Part shown: piece by piece, positions 16,754-25,595 of the stretch
How positions within the stretch are numbered: the first letter of the stretch is position 1
Layout: each line of letters starts with the position of its first letter
Origin: Acidimicrobiales bacterium
GTDB taxonomy: Bacteria > Actinomycetota > Acidimicrobiia > Acidimicrobiales > AC-14
DNA length: 64,000 nt
Assembly: GCA_025463925.1 (NCBI GenBank)
Contig: JAODBK010000014.1
Location: 1-64,000 of the forward strand
Direction: 5' to 3'
The notes under the pieces: model-generated
What the model saw: only the letters and a program-made list of their open reading frames with translations
Databases searched by the model: none
Told to the model about the DNA's origin: nothing
Program-made: the position numbers and the translations under genes

Positions 16754-18307
16754 ATGGCCCACCTGCGCGATGTCGCGGCGCGCGCCCCCGACCGAGCGGC
16801 GGTCGTGATGGGCGACACCGGGACGGTGGTCACCTACGCCGAGCTCGACCGGGCCAGCAACCGGCTGGCCCACCTCCTTCGCGCTGCCGGGCTGGCGCGC
16901 GGCGACCACTACGCGGTGTTCGCCGAGAACCACCCCAGGTACCTCGAGGTCGTCGCCGCCGGCGACCGCTCGGGCCTGTACTGCACGCCGATCAACTCGC
17001 ACCTGACCGCCGACGAGCTGGCGTACATCCTCACCGACTCCGGGGCGCGCGTCCTGGTGACGACGGAGGCGCGCCAGCCGGTCGCCGCGGCGGCGGTGGC
17101 GCGCTGCCCGTCGGTGGAGCGGGTCCTCGTGCTCGACCCCGACGGCGGGACGGCCGACGTCCTCGACGGCTTCGAGCGTTACGCCGACGCGGTGGCGCGG
17201 CAGCCGTCGACGCCGCTCGCCGACGAGTCGCTCGGCGTGACGATGGTGTACAGCTCCGGCACCACCGGTCAGCCGAAGGGCGTCAAGCGGCCACTGCCGC
17301 AGCTGCCGTTCGACGCCGACTTGCCGATGGAGTCGACGTTCCGCGACCTGTACGGCTGCCGCGACGGCGATGTGTATCTGTCGCCGGCGCCGCTGTACCA
17401 CACCGCCCCGCTGGGCTTCTGCATGATCCTGCTGCGGCTCGGCGCGACGATCGTCGTGATGGAGCGTTTCGACGCCGCCGCGGCGCTCCGCCTGATCGAG
17501 CAGCACCGGGTGACGTTCGCCCAGTGGGTGCCCACGCACTTCGTGCGAATGCTGAAGCTGCCCGACCACGATCGCGCCGCGGCCGACGTGTCGAGCCTGC
17601 GCGCCGTGGTGCACGCCGCCGCGCCGTGCCCGGTGGAGGTGAAGGAGCGGATCATCGACTGGTGGGGGCCGATCGTGTGCGAGTACTACGGCGGCAGCGA
17701 GGCCAACGGCATCACCTTCATCACCGCCGAGGAGTGGCTGGCGCACAAGGGTTCCGTCGGGCGCGGGATCCTCGGGCGTCCGGTCATCCTCGACGACGAC
17801 GGGCGGGAGCTGCCGACCGGCGAGATCGGCAACGTGTACTTCGCCGACGGCGCCGCGTTCGCCTATCACAACGACGACGCCAAAACCGCCGGCGCCAAGC
17901 ACGCGAGCGGCGCGACCACCATCGGCGACGTCGGGTACGTCGACGACGACGGGTACCTCTACCTCACCGACCGCAAGGCGTACACGATCATCTCGGGCGG
18001 CGTGAACGTCTACCCGCAGGAAGCCGAGGATGTGCTGGTGCTGCACCCGGCGGTGACCGACGTGGCGGTCTTCGGCGTGCCCGATCCCGAGATGGGGGAG
18101 CAGGTGAAGGCGGTGGTGCAGCCGGCGGCCGGCGCGGTTGCCGGGCCGGACCTCGAACGCGAGCTGATCGCGTTCTGCCGTGAGCGGCTCGCGCACTACA
18201 AGTGCCCGGTCAGCTGCGACTTCCTGGACCAACTCCCGCGCCTCGACACCGGGAAGCTCTACAAGCGGGCGCTCCGCGACCGCTACTGGCAGGAGGTGCT
18301 GTCGTGA
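16754..18307 (+). CDS. Acyl-CoA ligase (ANL superfamily)
   Basis: 517 residues from ATG 16754; in-frame GTGs at 16742 and 16745 overlap the crotonase end and are alternatives. AMP-binding P-loop VYSSGTTGQPKGVK, A5 motif YYGGSEAN, A8 hinge (DRKAYTIISGGVNVYPQE) and C-terminal catalytic Lys in DTGKLYKRAL are present. It adenylates a carboxylic acid and forms its CoA thioester. Its position directly after the beta-diketone hydrolase fits activation of the ring-opened acid. Confidence 0.86.
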   Translation: MAHLRDVAARAPDRAAVVMGDTGTVVTYAELDRASNRLAHLLRAAGLARGDHYAVFAENHPRYLEVVAAGDRSGLYCTPINSHLTADELAYILTDSGARVLVTTEARQPVAAAAVARCPSVERVLVLDPDGGTADVLDGFERYADAVARQPSTPLADESLGVTMVYSSGTTGQPKGVKRPLPQLPFDADLPMESTFRDLYGCRDGDVYLSPAPLYHTAPLGFCMILLRLGATIVVMERFDAAAALRLIEQHRVTFAQWVPTHFVRMLKLPDHDRAAADVSSLRAVVHAAAPCPVEVKERIIDWWGPIVCEYYGGSEANGITFITAEEWLAHKGSVGRGILGRPVILDDDGRELPTGEIGNVYFADGAAFAYHNDDAKTAGAKHASGATTIGDVGYVDDDGYLYLTDRKAYTIISGGVNVYPQEAEDVLVLHPAVTDVAVFGVPDPEMGEQVKAVVQPAAGAVAGPDLERELIAFCRERLAHYKCPVSCDFLDQLPRLDTGKLYKRALRDRYWQEVLS

Positions 18308-19488
18308 CGCCCTACTTGTTGGTCGACGCCGACAACCACTACTACGAGCCTCGCGACGCCTTCACCCGCCACATGCCGGCGCGGCACGCGAGCCTGGCGG
18401 TGCGGGTGGAGGGCGAGAAGGTGTTCGTCGGCGACCGGCCGTTCACGTTCCTGCGCCAGAACTACGACCGGGTGGTGCGGCCGGGCGCGTTGCGCGAGCT
18501 GCTGCGGACGTTGAAGTCCGGCGGCGTCGGTGCCGGCGGCGGCAGCGTCGAGGAGGCGGTGCAGCCGGCATACATCGACCGCGACGCGCGCCTGGCGCTG
18601 ATGGACGAGCAGGGCGTCGAGAAGGTCCTGCTGTTCCCGACGCTGGCAGTGTGCGTCGAACACTTCATGCAGGACGATCCGGTGCAGCTGTACGCCAACT
18701 TCGAGGCGTTCAACCGGTGGCTGGAGGACGACTGGGGCTACGGGTGGCGCGACCGCATCTACGCCGCGCCGCTGGTCTCGCTGCGCGACCTCGATCGCGC
18801 CGTGGCCGAGCTCGACCGCGTGCTGGCCCTCGGTGCGCGGGTGATCGCGCTCCGGCCCGGCCCGGCGTACGGCGCGTCACCCGCCGACCCGCGCTTCGAC
18901 CCGTTCTGGGCGCGCGTCGACGAGGCCGGCGTGCTGGTCGGCCTGCACATCGGCGAGTCCGGGTACAACGAGCGCTTCTCGACCGCGTGGGGCGAGGACG
19001 CCAACCCGCCGTCGCACGAGCAATCGGCGTTCCAGTGGAGCTGCTTCTACGGCGACCGGCCGATCATGGACACCGTCGCCGCGCTCGTCCTGCACAACCT
19101 GTTCGGTCGGTTCCCGAACGTGCGGGTGGCGTCGGTCGAGAACGGCTCGCTGTGGGTGGCGTACCTGCTGGCGGTGCTCGACAAGATGAAGGGCATGGGC
19201 CGCAACGGGCCGTGGCTCGGCGGGAAGGTCGACGGCCGGCCGAGCGAGATCATCAAGCGCCACGTCTTCGTGTCGCCGTATCACGAGGAGGACATCCCGG
19301 CGCTCGTCCGGACCTTGGGCGAGTCGCAGGTGCTCTTCGGCTCCGACTTCCCGCACCCCGAGGGACTGGCCGAACCGGCGGACTACCTCGCCGGCTTGCC
19401 CGGTCTCGACGACCGCCAGGTGCGGATGGTCATGCGCGACAACACGCTCGGGCTGCTGGGCCCGGCGTCACTGGGAGGATCCACGTGA
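18304..19488 (+). CDS. Amidohydrolase-2 family hydrolase/decarboxylase
   Basis: 394 residues, GTG overlapping the ligase stop. The N-terminal LLVDADNHYYEPRDAF has D-x-D-x-H in place of the classical HxH. GLHIGESGYNERF supplies mid-barrel His and LFGSDFPHPEG the C-terminal Asp/His. Same family as the protein at 4742-5917 but not a close copy. Likely a metal-dependent C-C hydrolase or decarboxylase of the pathway; its substrate is not readable. The gene is tightly coupled to both neighbours. Confidence 0.8.
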   Translation: MTPYLLVDADNHYYEPRDAFTRHMPARHASLAVRVEGEKVFVGDRPFTFLRQNYDRVVRPGALRELLRTLKSGGVGAGGGSVEEAVQPAYIDRDARLALMDEQGVEKVLLFPTLAVCVEHFMQDDPVQLYANFEAFNRWLEDDWGYGWRDRIYAAPLVSLRDLDRAVAELDRVLALGARVIALRPGPAYGASPADPRFDPFWARVDEAGVLVGLHIGESGYNERFSTAWGEDANPPSHEQSAFQWSCFYGDRPIMDTVAALVLHNLFGRFPNVRVASVENGSLWVAYLLAVLDKMKGMGRNGPWLGGKVDGRPSEIIKRHVFVSPYHEEDIPALVRTLGESQVLFGSDFPHPEGLAEPADYLAGLPGLDDRQVRMVMRDNTLGLLGPASLGGST

Positions 19489-20414
19489 AGCTGTCCGTCC
19501 TGTTCCCCGAGACCCGCGACGTCGGTCGGGTCACCGAGTTGGCCCAGCAGTCCGAGGACCTCGGCTTCCACGGCATGTTCCTCGGCTCGGCGTTCGGGTT
19601 CGACCCGGTGATGGCGCTGGCCATCGCCGGCACTCGCACCGAGCGGATCCTGCTCGGCACCGCCGTGGTGCCGACCTGGCCGCGCCACCCGATCGTCATG
19701 GCGCAGCAGGCGGCCACCGCCAACGCCGCCGCCGGCGGACGGTTCCGGTTGGGTGTCGGCCCGAGCCACGTGCCGGTGATGGGCATGTACGGGATCCCGT
19801 TCGACAAGCCGATCCGGCATCTCACCGAGTACCTCACCGTCCTGCGGGCGCTCCTCGACGACGGCCGGGTGAAGTTCGCGGGTGCGCAGTACCAGGTGAC
19901 TGCGTTCCTCGACGTCGAGGGTGGCGGCCGGCCGCCGGTCATGCTGTCGGCGCTGCACGAGCAGATGAGCCGGCTGGCCGGCCGGTTGGCCGACGGCGTG
20001 CTGCCGTGGTTGGCGCCGCTCTCGTGGGTCGCCGACGTGATCATCCCCAACGTGCGGGCCGGCGCCGCCGAGGCCGGCCGGCCGGCGCCGCCGGTGATCG
20101 CCGAGCTTCCGTGCATCCTGTCGACGGACCGCGATCACGTCCGCGAGGTCGCCCAGCGCGACCTCGCGATCTACCCGCGCGCCGCCTTCTACGCCGACGT
20201 CCTGGCGAAGGCAGGCATTCCCGGCGCCGACGTGTGCCAGACCGAGGGGTGGTCGGACGCCATGATCGACGCCGTCGTCCCGTGGGGCGATGGCGACGCG
20301 CTGGCGGCGCGGGTGCAGGCGTACCTCGACGCCGGATGCGACGAAGTGGTGCTGTCCCCGTACGGCGGCGGCGAGAAGACCTTGGAGGTGCTCGGTGACA
20401 TCGCCCGAAGCTGA
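19485..20414 (+). CDS. LLM-class (F420-type) oxidoreductase
   Basis: 309 residues with the luciferase-like TIM barrel: KLSVLFPETRDVGRV, the typical LGTAVVPTWPRHPIVMAQQAAT run, and RFRLGVGPSHVPVM. The group includes F420-dependent dehydrogenases/reductases and FMN monooxygenases such as type II Baeyer-Villiger enzymes; sequence alone does not decide. GTG 19485 has GGAGGA 6 bases ahead and overlaps the amidohydrolase stop. In this operon a ring-oxygenating or ketone-reducing step is plausible. Confidence 0.83.
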   Translation: MKLSVLFPETRDVGRVTELAQQSEDLGFHGMFLGSAFGFDPVMALAIAGTRTERILLGTAVVPTWPRHPIVMAQQAATANAAAGGRFRLGVGPSHVPVMGMYGIPFDKPIRHLTEYLTVLRALLDDGRVKFAGAQYQVTAFLDVEGGGRPPVMLSALHEQMSRLAGRLADGVLPWLAPLSWVADVIIPNVRAGAAEAGRPAPPVIAELPCILSTDRDHVREVAQRDLAIYPRAAFYADVLAKAGIPGADVCQTEGWSDAMIDAVVPWGDGDALAARVQAYLDAGCDEVVLSPYGGGEKTLEVLGDIARS

Positions 20415-20817
20415 CGTGCGCCAGCGCAACGAGGAGCAGGTGCGGCAGGTCATCGCGCTGATCTCTGCCGGGAGGTACGACGACATCCTGGAGCTGCTCC
20501 ACGACGATCTCGTGTTCGAGCTGCCTTACGGCCCGGCCGGATACCCGCCGTCGTTCGACAAGCCGACGTTCACGCAGATGCAGCGGGCCACGTTCGCACT
20601 GTTCAGCTCGTTCCACCTCGAGCTGGTCGACGTGCACCACCTCGCCGACCCCGACGGGCTCGTCGCCGAGTACCGGAGCGACTGCGTGGTCAAGGCGTCC
20701 GGCGGCCCGTACCGCAACCGGTACATCGGCGTGTTCGGCTTCCGGGACGGGAAGATCGCTGCCTGGCGCGAGTACCACAACCCGGAGATCTCGAACGCCG
20801 CGCTGCGGCCGGGCTGA
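20395..20817 (+). CDS. SnoaL-like protein
   Basis: 140 residues from GTG 20395, overlapping the LLM gene by 20 bases. NTF2-like fold: NEEQVRQVIALISAGRYDDI helix, LLHDDLVFELPYG, then VFGFRDGKIAAWREYHNPE. Related proteins act as ketosteroid isomerases, limonene-epoxide-hydrolase-like enzymes or cyclases. Last gene of the 11817-20817 operon; converges on the GntR gene with 1 base between stops. Isomerase or epoxide hydrolase of the pathway is an inference. Confidence 0.78.
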   Translation: MTSPEADVRQRNEEQVRQVIALISAGRYDDILELLHDDLVFELPYGPAGYPPSFDKPTFTQMQRATFALFSSFHLELVDVHHLADPDGLVAEYRSDCVVKASGGPYRNRYIGVFGFRDGKIAAWREYHNPEISNAALRPG

Positions 20818-20818
20818 G

Positions 20819-21580
20819 CTATTGCAGGAGGTCGAGCACCGTGCGAGCGCCGTGGCGCGACAGCGTGTACCGGGCCGACTCCTCCATCTGCTCCCGCCAG
20901 AAGCGCTCGGCGCCGTCGCTGTCGCGGGCGTCGATCAACGCGACCAGCCGTTCCGTCGCCTCGCACACGTGCTCGGCCTCGCGGGTGTGCGGCCGGACCT
21001 CCCAGTCGCGCACGACGGACTCGAGGTGCAGCTCGACGATGTCGGTGAGCATGCGGGCCAGGCCGGCGACGGCGCGGTTGCCGGCCAGCTCGAGCACCAG
21101 CAGGTTGAAGCTGGCGGCGGCCGCGAGGAACTCCGCCGGCTGGTCGACCAGCTCCCGCAGGCCGGCCACCGCGGCGCGCAGGTCGCGCAGATCGCTCTTG
21201 GTGCGGCGCTCGGCCAGCAGGCGCGCCGCGGCCGAGAACAGGCACGCGCGCGCCTCGTAGACCTCGGCCAACGTGGTGCCGGCGACCTGGAGCACCAGCC
21301 CGGTGTGCCGGGACGCCACCTCGCGACTGGGCAGGTGCACCCGCGCGCCCGACCGCACGCCGCGGCCGATGCTGATCAACGACTCCGACTCCAGGATCCG
21401 GAGCGCTTCTCGCACGGTCGGCCGCGAGATCGAGAACTGCTCGGACAGCTCGGCTTCCGGCGGGAGGGCGTCGCCCTCCCGCAGCTCACCGCGCACGATC
21501 CGGTCGCGGACGGCGGCCGCGACGAGCACCGCGGTCTTCGCCGGCCGGACGTGCCGGGCCGAGCTGGCAAAGCTGGTCAC
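20819..21580 (-). CDS. GntR-family regulator, FadR/FCD subfamily
   Basis: 253 residues. The winged-helix domain at ~15-85 (LPPEAELSEQFSISRPTVREALRILESESL) is followed by an all-helical FCD ligand domain with candidate metal-binding residues (RMLTDIVELHLESV, EHVCEATERLVALI). Such regulators sense organic acids or acyl compounds. GTG start next to the 41-base divergent region shared with the crotonase at 21622, so local and self-regulation are likely. It could also control the convergent operon ending at 20817. Confidence 0.87.
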   Translation of the reverse strand: MTSFASSARHVRPAKTAVLVAAAVRDRIVRGELREGDALPPEAELSEQFSISRPTVREALRILESESLISIGRGVRSGARVHLPSREVASRHTGLVLQVAGTTLAEVYEARACLFSAAARLLAERRTKSDLRDLRAAVAGLRELVDQPAEFLAAAASFNLLVLELAGNRAVAGLARMLTDIVELHLESVVRDWEVRPHTREAEHVCEATERLVALIDARDSDGAERFWREQMEESARYTLSRHGARTVLDLLQ

Positions 21581-21621
21581 AACGGCATCTTACTTGACTT
21601 GTTTAGAGAACTGGAGCGCTG
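21581..21621. promoter_or_regulatory. GntR/crotonase divergent promoter and operator region
   Basis: 41 bases, AT-rich at 21588-21608. Contains the direct-repeat-like ACTTGACTTG (21592-21601). Read leftward, it gives TAAGAT just before the GTG start of gntR. GGAG at 21613-21616 is the Shine-Dalgarno of the crotonase. Its small size means any GntR-bound operator must cover both promoters. Confidence 0.45.
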
Positions 21622-22446
21622 ATGGACCAGCAGTACGAGACGATCCGGGTGCGGTCCGACGGGGGCGTGCTGCACCTCACCGTCGACCACCCACCGATCA
21701 ACCTGCTCGACGGCCCGCTCATCGCGGATCTGGCCGCGGTCGTCGAGCACGCCGCCGCCGACCCGGCGGTGCGCGTGCTGGTGTTCGACAGCGCCGATCC
21801 CGACTTCTTCATCGCGCACGCCGACGTCCAGGCCATCCTTGCGATGCCGGTCGAGCGCCATCCGCGGCGCGACCGGCTGCACCGGTTCCACGAGCTCGTC
21901 GAACGGGTGCGCACCTTGCCGAAGGTCACGATCGCAGCGGTCGCCGGGCGAGCGCGGGGCGGCGGGGCCGAGCTGGTGTGGTCGATGGACCTTCGATTCG
22001 CGGCTGCCGGGCGCGCCGTCTTCGGCCAGCCCGAAGTCGCCATCGGGATCATCCCCGGTGGCAGCGGCACCCAACGCCTCCCGTCGCTCGTCGGCCGCGG
22101 CCGGGCCCTCGAGATGATCCTGGGGTGTGACGACGTCGTCGCGGAGCAGGCCGAGCGGTGGGGCCTGGTGAACCGGGTGCTGCCCGACGCCGAGCTCATC
22201 CCGTTCGTGCTGGATCTGGCGTCGCGGATCGCGTCGTTCCCGCCGGAGGCCGTCGCCGCGGCGAAGGAGGCGGTGGACGTCGCCCTCGGCGATCCGGTGC
22301 CGGGCCTGCGCGCCGAGGCCGACCTGTTCAACCGAGCGTGGTCGACCGGGTCGGGCCGGCCGCGCATCGAGCGATTCCTCGCGCTGGGCGGGCAGACGCG
22401 CGAGATCGAGCGCGACCTGCCCGCCGTGCTGGCGCGTCTCGACTAG
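21622..22446 (+). CDS. Enoyl-CoA hydratase/isomerase (crotonase)
   Basis: 274 residues. The oxyanion-hole segment is IAAVAGRARGGGAELVWSMDLRFA and the second region PEVAIGIIPGGSGTQRLP, where the catalytic Glu (PExxxGI) is present. It probably hydrates or isomerises an enoyl-CoA. Alone on this strand, divergent from the GntR regulator and convergent with the nitronate monooxygenase (stop codons overlap), so it is the most direct target of that regulator. Confidence 0.86.
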   Translation: MDQQYETIRVRSDGGVLHLTVDHPPINLLDGPLIADLAAVVEHAAADPAVRVLVFDSADPDFFIAHADVQAILAMPVERHPRRDRLHRFHELVERVRTLPKVTIAAVAGRARGGGAELVWSMDLRFAAAGRAVFGQPEVAIGIIPGGSGTQRLPSLVGRGRALEMILGCDDVVAEQAERWGLVNRVLPDAELIPFVLDLASRIASFPPEAVAAAKEAVDVALGDPVPGLRAEADLFNRAWSTGSGRPRIERFLALGGQTREIERDLPAVLARLD

Positions 22447-23387
22447 GACCAGCGGCCGGCCGCGTCGCGCATCGCGCCGCGGAATTCGGCCACGGTGCGC
22501 TGGATGATCGTGGCCACCGGCTCGATCTTGTCGATGCGGCCCGCGACCTGGCCGCCGAACGCGAAGCCGGCGTCGAGGTCGCCCTCGAAGTACACCTTCA
22601 GGAGCTGGTCGAGCGCCGGGAACGCGACCCGCTCGTCGCGCTCGCGGGCTTCGGAGTAGGGCGTGGCCAGCACCCGAAAGGCGGGCTTGCCCCACCGGTT
22701 GAGCATCACGCTGTCGGTCTCGGCCGACCGGACGATGAGTTCCTTCCAGTTGGTGTGCACCGGCGATTCCTCGGCCGACACCATCCGCGTTCCCATCTGC
22801 ACCCCTTCGGCGCCGAGCACGAACGCCGCCGCCATCGACCGCCCGTCGACGATGCCACCGGCCGCGATCACGGGGACGTCGACCGCACCGCACACCAGCG
22901 GGAGCAGCACCATGGTGGCGACGTCGCGCGACTGCTTGAACCCGCCGCCTTCGCCGCCCTCGACGACCAGGCCGTCGACCCCGGCGGCCACGGCCTTCAG
23001 CGCGCCCCGCAGGTGGGGCACGACGTGGAACACGGTGATCGCGACCGCGTGGAGGCGCTCGGTGAGCACCGCCGGGTCGCCGGCCGACGTCGTCACGAAC
23101 TTCACGCCCTGCTCGGCGACGAACTCGACGATCTCCGTGGGGTCGCGCACGAAGAGCTGGGCGATGTTCACGCCGAACGGCTTGTCGGTGAGGTCGCGCA
23201 TCTTGCGGATCTCGTCGCGCACCTGGTCGAGCTGGCCCGACGACGTCTCGATGATGCCGAGCCCGCCGGCGTTGGACACCGCCGATGCCAGCTGGGCCCG
23301 GGCGATGTAGCCCATCGGTGCCTGCACGATCGGGTAGTCGACGCCGAGCAGGTCGGTCACCCGCGTGCTGATCGCCGGCTCACTCAC
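22443..23387 (-). CDS. Nitronate monooxygenase-like FMN enzyme
   Basis: 314 residues from GTG (complement of 23385-23387). TIM barrel of the 2-nitropropane dioxygenase/enoyl-reductase type: YPIVQAPMGYIA, GLGIIETSSG, VDGLVVEGGEGGGF and VIAAGGIVDGRS for FMN phosphate binding, GVQMGTRMVSAEES. Such proteins oxidise nitronates or act as flavin oxidoreductases in acyl-CoA metabolism; in sterol clusters the true substrate is usually unknown. Last gene of the leftward 22443-30693 operon, 35 bases after the ligase. Confidence 0.83.
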   Translation of the reverse strand: MSEPAISTRVTDLLGVDYPIVQAPMGYIARAQLASAVSNAGGLGIIETSSGQLDQVRDEIRKMRDLTDKPFGVNIAQLFVRDPTEIVEFVAEQGVKFVTTSAGDPAVLTERLHAVAITVFHVVPHLRGALKAVAAGVDGLVVEGGEGGGFKQSRDVATMVLLPLVCGAVDVPVIAAGGIVDGRSMAAAFVLGAEGVQMGTRMVSAEESPVHTNWKELIVRSAETDSVMLNRWGKPAFRVLATPYSEARERDERVAFPALDQLLKVYFEGDLDAGFAFGGQVAGRIDKIEPVATIIQRTVAEFRGAMRDAAGRWS

Positions 23388-23422
23388 CGCGGGAACCGTA
23401 GTGTCCGCGCCCCGGCGTGGGC

Positions 23423-25057
23423 TCAGACGGTGAGCACGTGGCCGCGGCCGCGGGCCTCGAACTGGGCGCGCAGGGTGGCGGTGTCGGCCGGCGTCATGCG
23501 GGTGTAGCGGCCGTCCTTGTCCGCCTGCCACCACACCGGCTCGGCGCACTCCCAGTGCTCCCGGCGGAGCTCGCGCTTGAGGACCTTGCTCGTCTGCGTG
23601 ATCGGCAGCTCGGGCGTCACCCGCACGAACCGCGGCGCCCACTTGGTGCCGAGGTCGGCCTGTGCGGCGAGGAACGCCGCGAACCCGTCGGGGTCGAACG
23701 ACGCGCCGGCGCGCAGCTGCATCGCGGCCATGACCCGATCGCCGACGTCGGGGTCCGGCACCGCGTACACCGCGGCGAGGACGACGTCCGGGTGCCGGCC
23801 GAGGATGCGCTCCACTGGCGCGGCCGCGAAGTTCTCGCCGTCGACGCGCAGCCAGTCGTGGTCGCGGCCGGCGAAGTACACGAAGCCGTCGGCGTCGCGG
23901 TACCCGAGGTCACCGGTCCAGTAGACCCCGTCGCGCACGCGCGCCCGGTCCGCCTCGTCGTTGTTCCAGTACCCCTCGAACCCGGCCGCGCCGAGCCGGT
24001 TGACGATCTCGCCGATCGCCTCCTCGGCGTTGAGCAGCCGACCGGCCTCGTCGAACCGCGCCGGCGGGCACTCCTCGCCGGTCTCGGCGTCGATGATGCA
24101 GATCCCGTCGACGGCGGGCCCGAGCGCGCCCTTGGGGGTGCCGGGCACACGGCTCACCGCGGCGCCGCCTTCGGTCGACCCGTAGCTGTCGAACACCGTG
24201 CAACCGAATCGTTCGCCGAACCGGGCCACGTCGCGCTCGTCGCCCTCGTTGCCGAACACCTGCCGCAACGGGTTGTCGGCGTCGTCGGGCCGCTCGGGGG
24301 TGGCCAGCACGTACGTGAGCGGCTTGCCGACGTAGTTGAAGAACGTGGCGCCGAACCGGCGGACGTCCGGCAGGAAGCCCGACGCGGTGAATCGCCGGCG
24401 CAGCGCGCTCGTGGCCCCGGCCGCGAGCGACGGCGCCCATCCGGCCATCAGCGCGTTGGAGTGGAACATCGGCATCGCGAGGTAGCACACGTCGTCGGGC
24501 CCGAGTTGGAACATGTCCCGCACCCGGCCACCGATGTACGCCAACCGGCCCTGTGTGCAGCGCACCGCCTTGGGCGCGCCGGTGGTGCCGGACGTGAACA
24601 GCAGCAGGTACAGGTCGTCCGACTGCACCTCGACGTCCGGCAGCGCGGCCGCCGGGTAGGCGTCGCCGCGCTCGTCGGTGACGATCCGCCGCGCCGCCTC
24701 GATGCCGAGGTCCAGGCCGTCGACCAGCGGCAGGTACGCGGTCTCGGTGACGAGGAACTGGCAGTCGGTGTGGGTGATGTCCCGCGCCAGCTCGGCGCCC
24801 CGGCGCGTGGGGTTGATGCCGACGACGACCGCGCCGCTCACCGCCGCCGCCATCAGCCACATGGGGAACTCGGGCACGTTCTCGAGGAGGACGCCGACGT
24901 GGAACGGCCGCTCGCGGTCGCGGTGCTCGAGCAGCCAGCCGGCCCGCCGGGCGGCGGCGTCCACCACCTCGGCGTGCGTCCAGCGCTGGTCCTCGAACAG
25001 GAGGCCGGCCCGGTCGACGCCGGCGAGGGCCCGCACGAGGTCGGCCACGGTGCCCAT
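23423..25057 (-). CDS. Fatty-acid/sterol-acid CoA ligase (FATP/FadD6-17 type)
   Basis: 544 residues. ANL motifs LFTSGTTGAPKAV, DSYGSTEGG and YWTGDLGYRD, with C-terminal Lys in TSKVLKREL. The tail region WLRVDGENFAAAPVERIL resembles mycobacterial FadD6/FadD17 and the FATP group, ligases for long or steroid-side-chain acids. ATG is complementary to 25055-25057, 11 bases after the upstream kinase-like stop. Activates a carboxylic acid in the operon behind the KstR-like box at 30716. Confidence 0.85.
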   Translation of the reverse strand: MGTVADLVRALAGVDRAGLLFEDQRWTHAEVVDAAARRAGWLLEHRDRERPFHVGVLLENVPEFPMWLMAAAVSGAVVVGINPTRRGAELARDITHTDCQFLVTETAYLPLVDGLDLGIEAARRIVTDERGDAYPAAALPDVEVQSDDLYLLLFTSGTTGAPKAVRCTQGRLAYIGGRVRDMFQLGPDDVCYLAMPMFHSNALMAGWAPSLAAGATSALRRRFTASGFLPDVRRFGATFFNYVGKPLTYVLATPERPDDADNPLRQVFGNEGDERDVARFGERFGCTVFDSYGSTEGGAAVSRVPGTPKGALGPAVDGICIIDAETGEECPPARFDEAGRLLNAEEAIGEIVNRLGAAGFEGYWNNDEADRARVRDGVYWTGDLGYRDADGFVYFAGRDHDWLRVDGENFAAAPVERILGRHPDVVLAAVYAVPDPDVGDRVMAAMQLRAGASFDPDGFAAFLAAQADLGTKWAPRFVRVTPELPITQTSKVLKRELRREHWECAEPVWWQADKDGRYTRMTPADTATLRAQFEARGRGHVLTV

Positions 25058-25068
25058 CGAGTCGGAAG

Positions 25069-25590
25069 CTAATCGGCGGCGGCCGCGAAGCCGCGCGCGA
25101 TGCCGTCGGCGATGTCCCCGGCCGAGTGGCCCTCGACGTCGACGATGACGTCGGCGACGGCGCGATAGCGCGGGTCGCGCGCCGCGGCCATCTTCGCCAG
25201 CGCGCCGGCCGCGTCGTGCGTCAGGAAGGGCCGGTGCGGTCCTCGCGCCGCCCGCTCGGCCAGCAACGCCGGCGACGCCCTCAGCCACACGACGTGGTGC
25301 GGCAGCAAGGCTGCTCGCGACGCCGGGTCCATCACCGTCGCCGCGGCCGCACTGATCACCGACGGCGTCTCGCGGGAGAGACCCTGCAACAATGCCTCGG
25401 CCTCGATCCGGTGCAGCGCGTCCGCGCCGGCCTCGGTCGCCAGCTCCCTCGCGGTGCGGCCGGTGGTCGCCTCGACCAGCTCGTCGTTGTCGACATAGGG
25501 CCGGCCGAGCCGCTTGGCGAGCAGCCGGCCGACGGTGGTCTTGCCCGCACCCATCAAACCCACGAGCACCACGTGCCGACCGCGCGGCAT
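25069..25590 (-). CDS. Shikimate-kinase-like P-loop kinase
   Basis: 173 residues. Walker A GLMGAGKTTVGRLLAKRLG at the N-terminus, YVDNDELVE for the acidic substrate/Mg region, and an HRIEAEAL segment in place of the family F-R-x-x-E. The lid area is RGPHRPFL. Length and fold match shikimate/gluconate kinases. It is placed 5 bases after the DUF35 gene and 11 before the ligase, inside a catabolic operon and far from any aro gene, so a small-molecule kinase for a pathway alcohol is as likely as true AroK. Confidence 0.8.
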   Translation of the reverse strand: MPRGRHVVLVGLMGAGKTTVGRLLAKRLGRPYVDNDELVEATTGRTARELATEAGADALHRIEAEALLQGLSRETPSVISAAAATVMDPASRAALLPHHVVWLRASPALLAERAARGPHRPFLTHDAAGALAKMAAARDPRYRAVADVIVDVEGHSAGDIADGIARGFAAAAD

Positions 25591-25595
25591 CGCGG

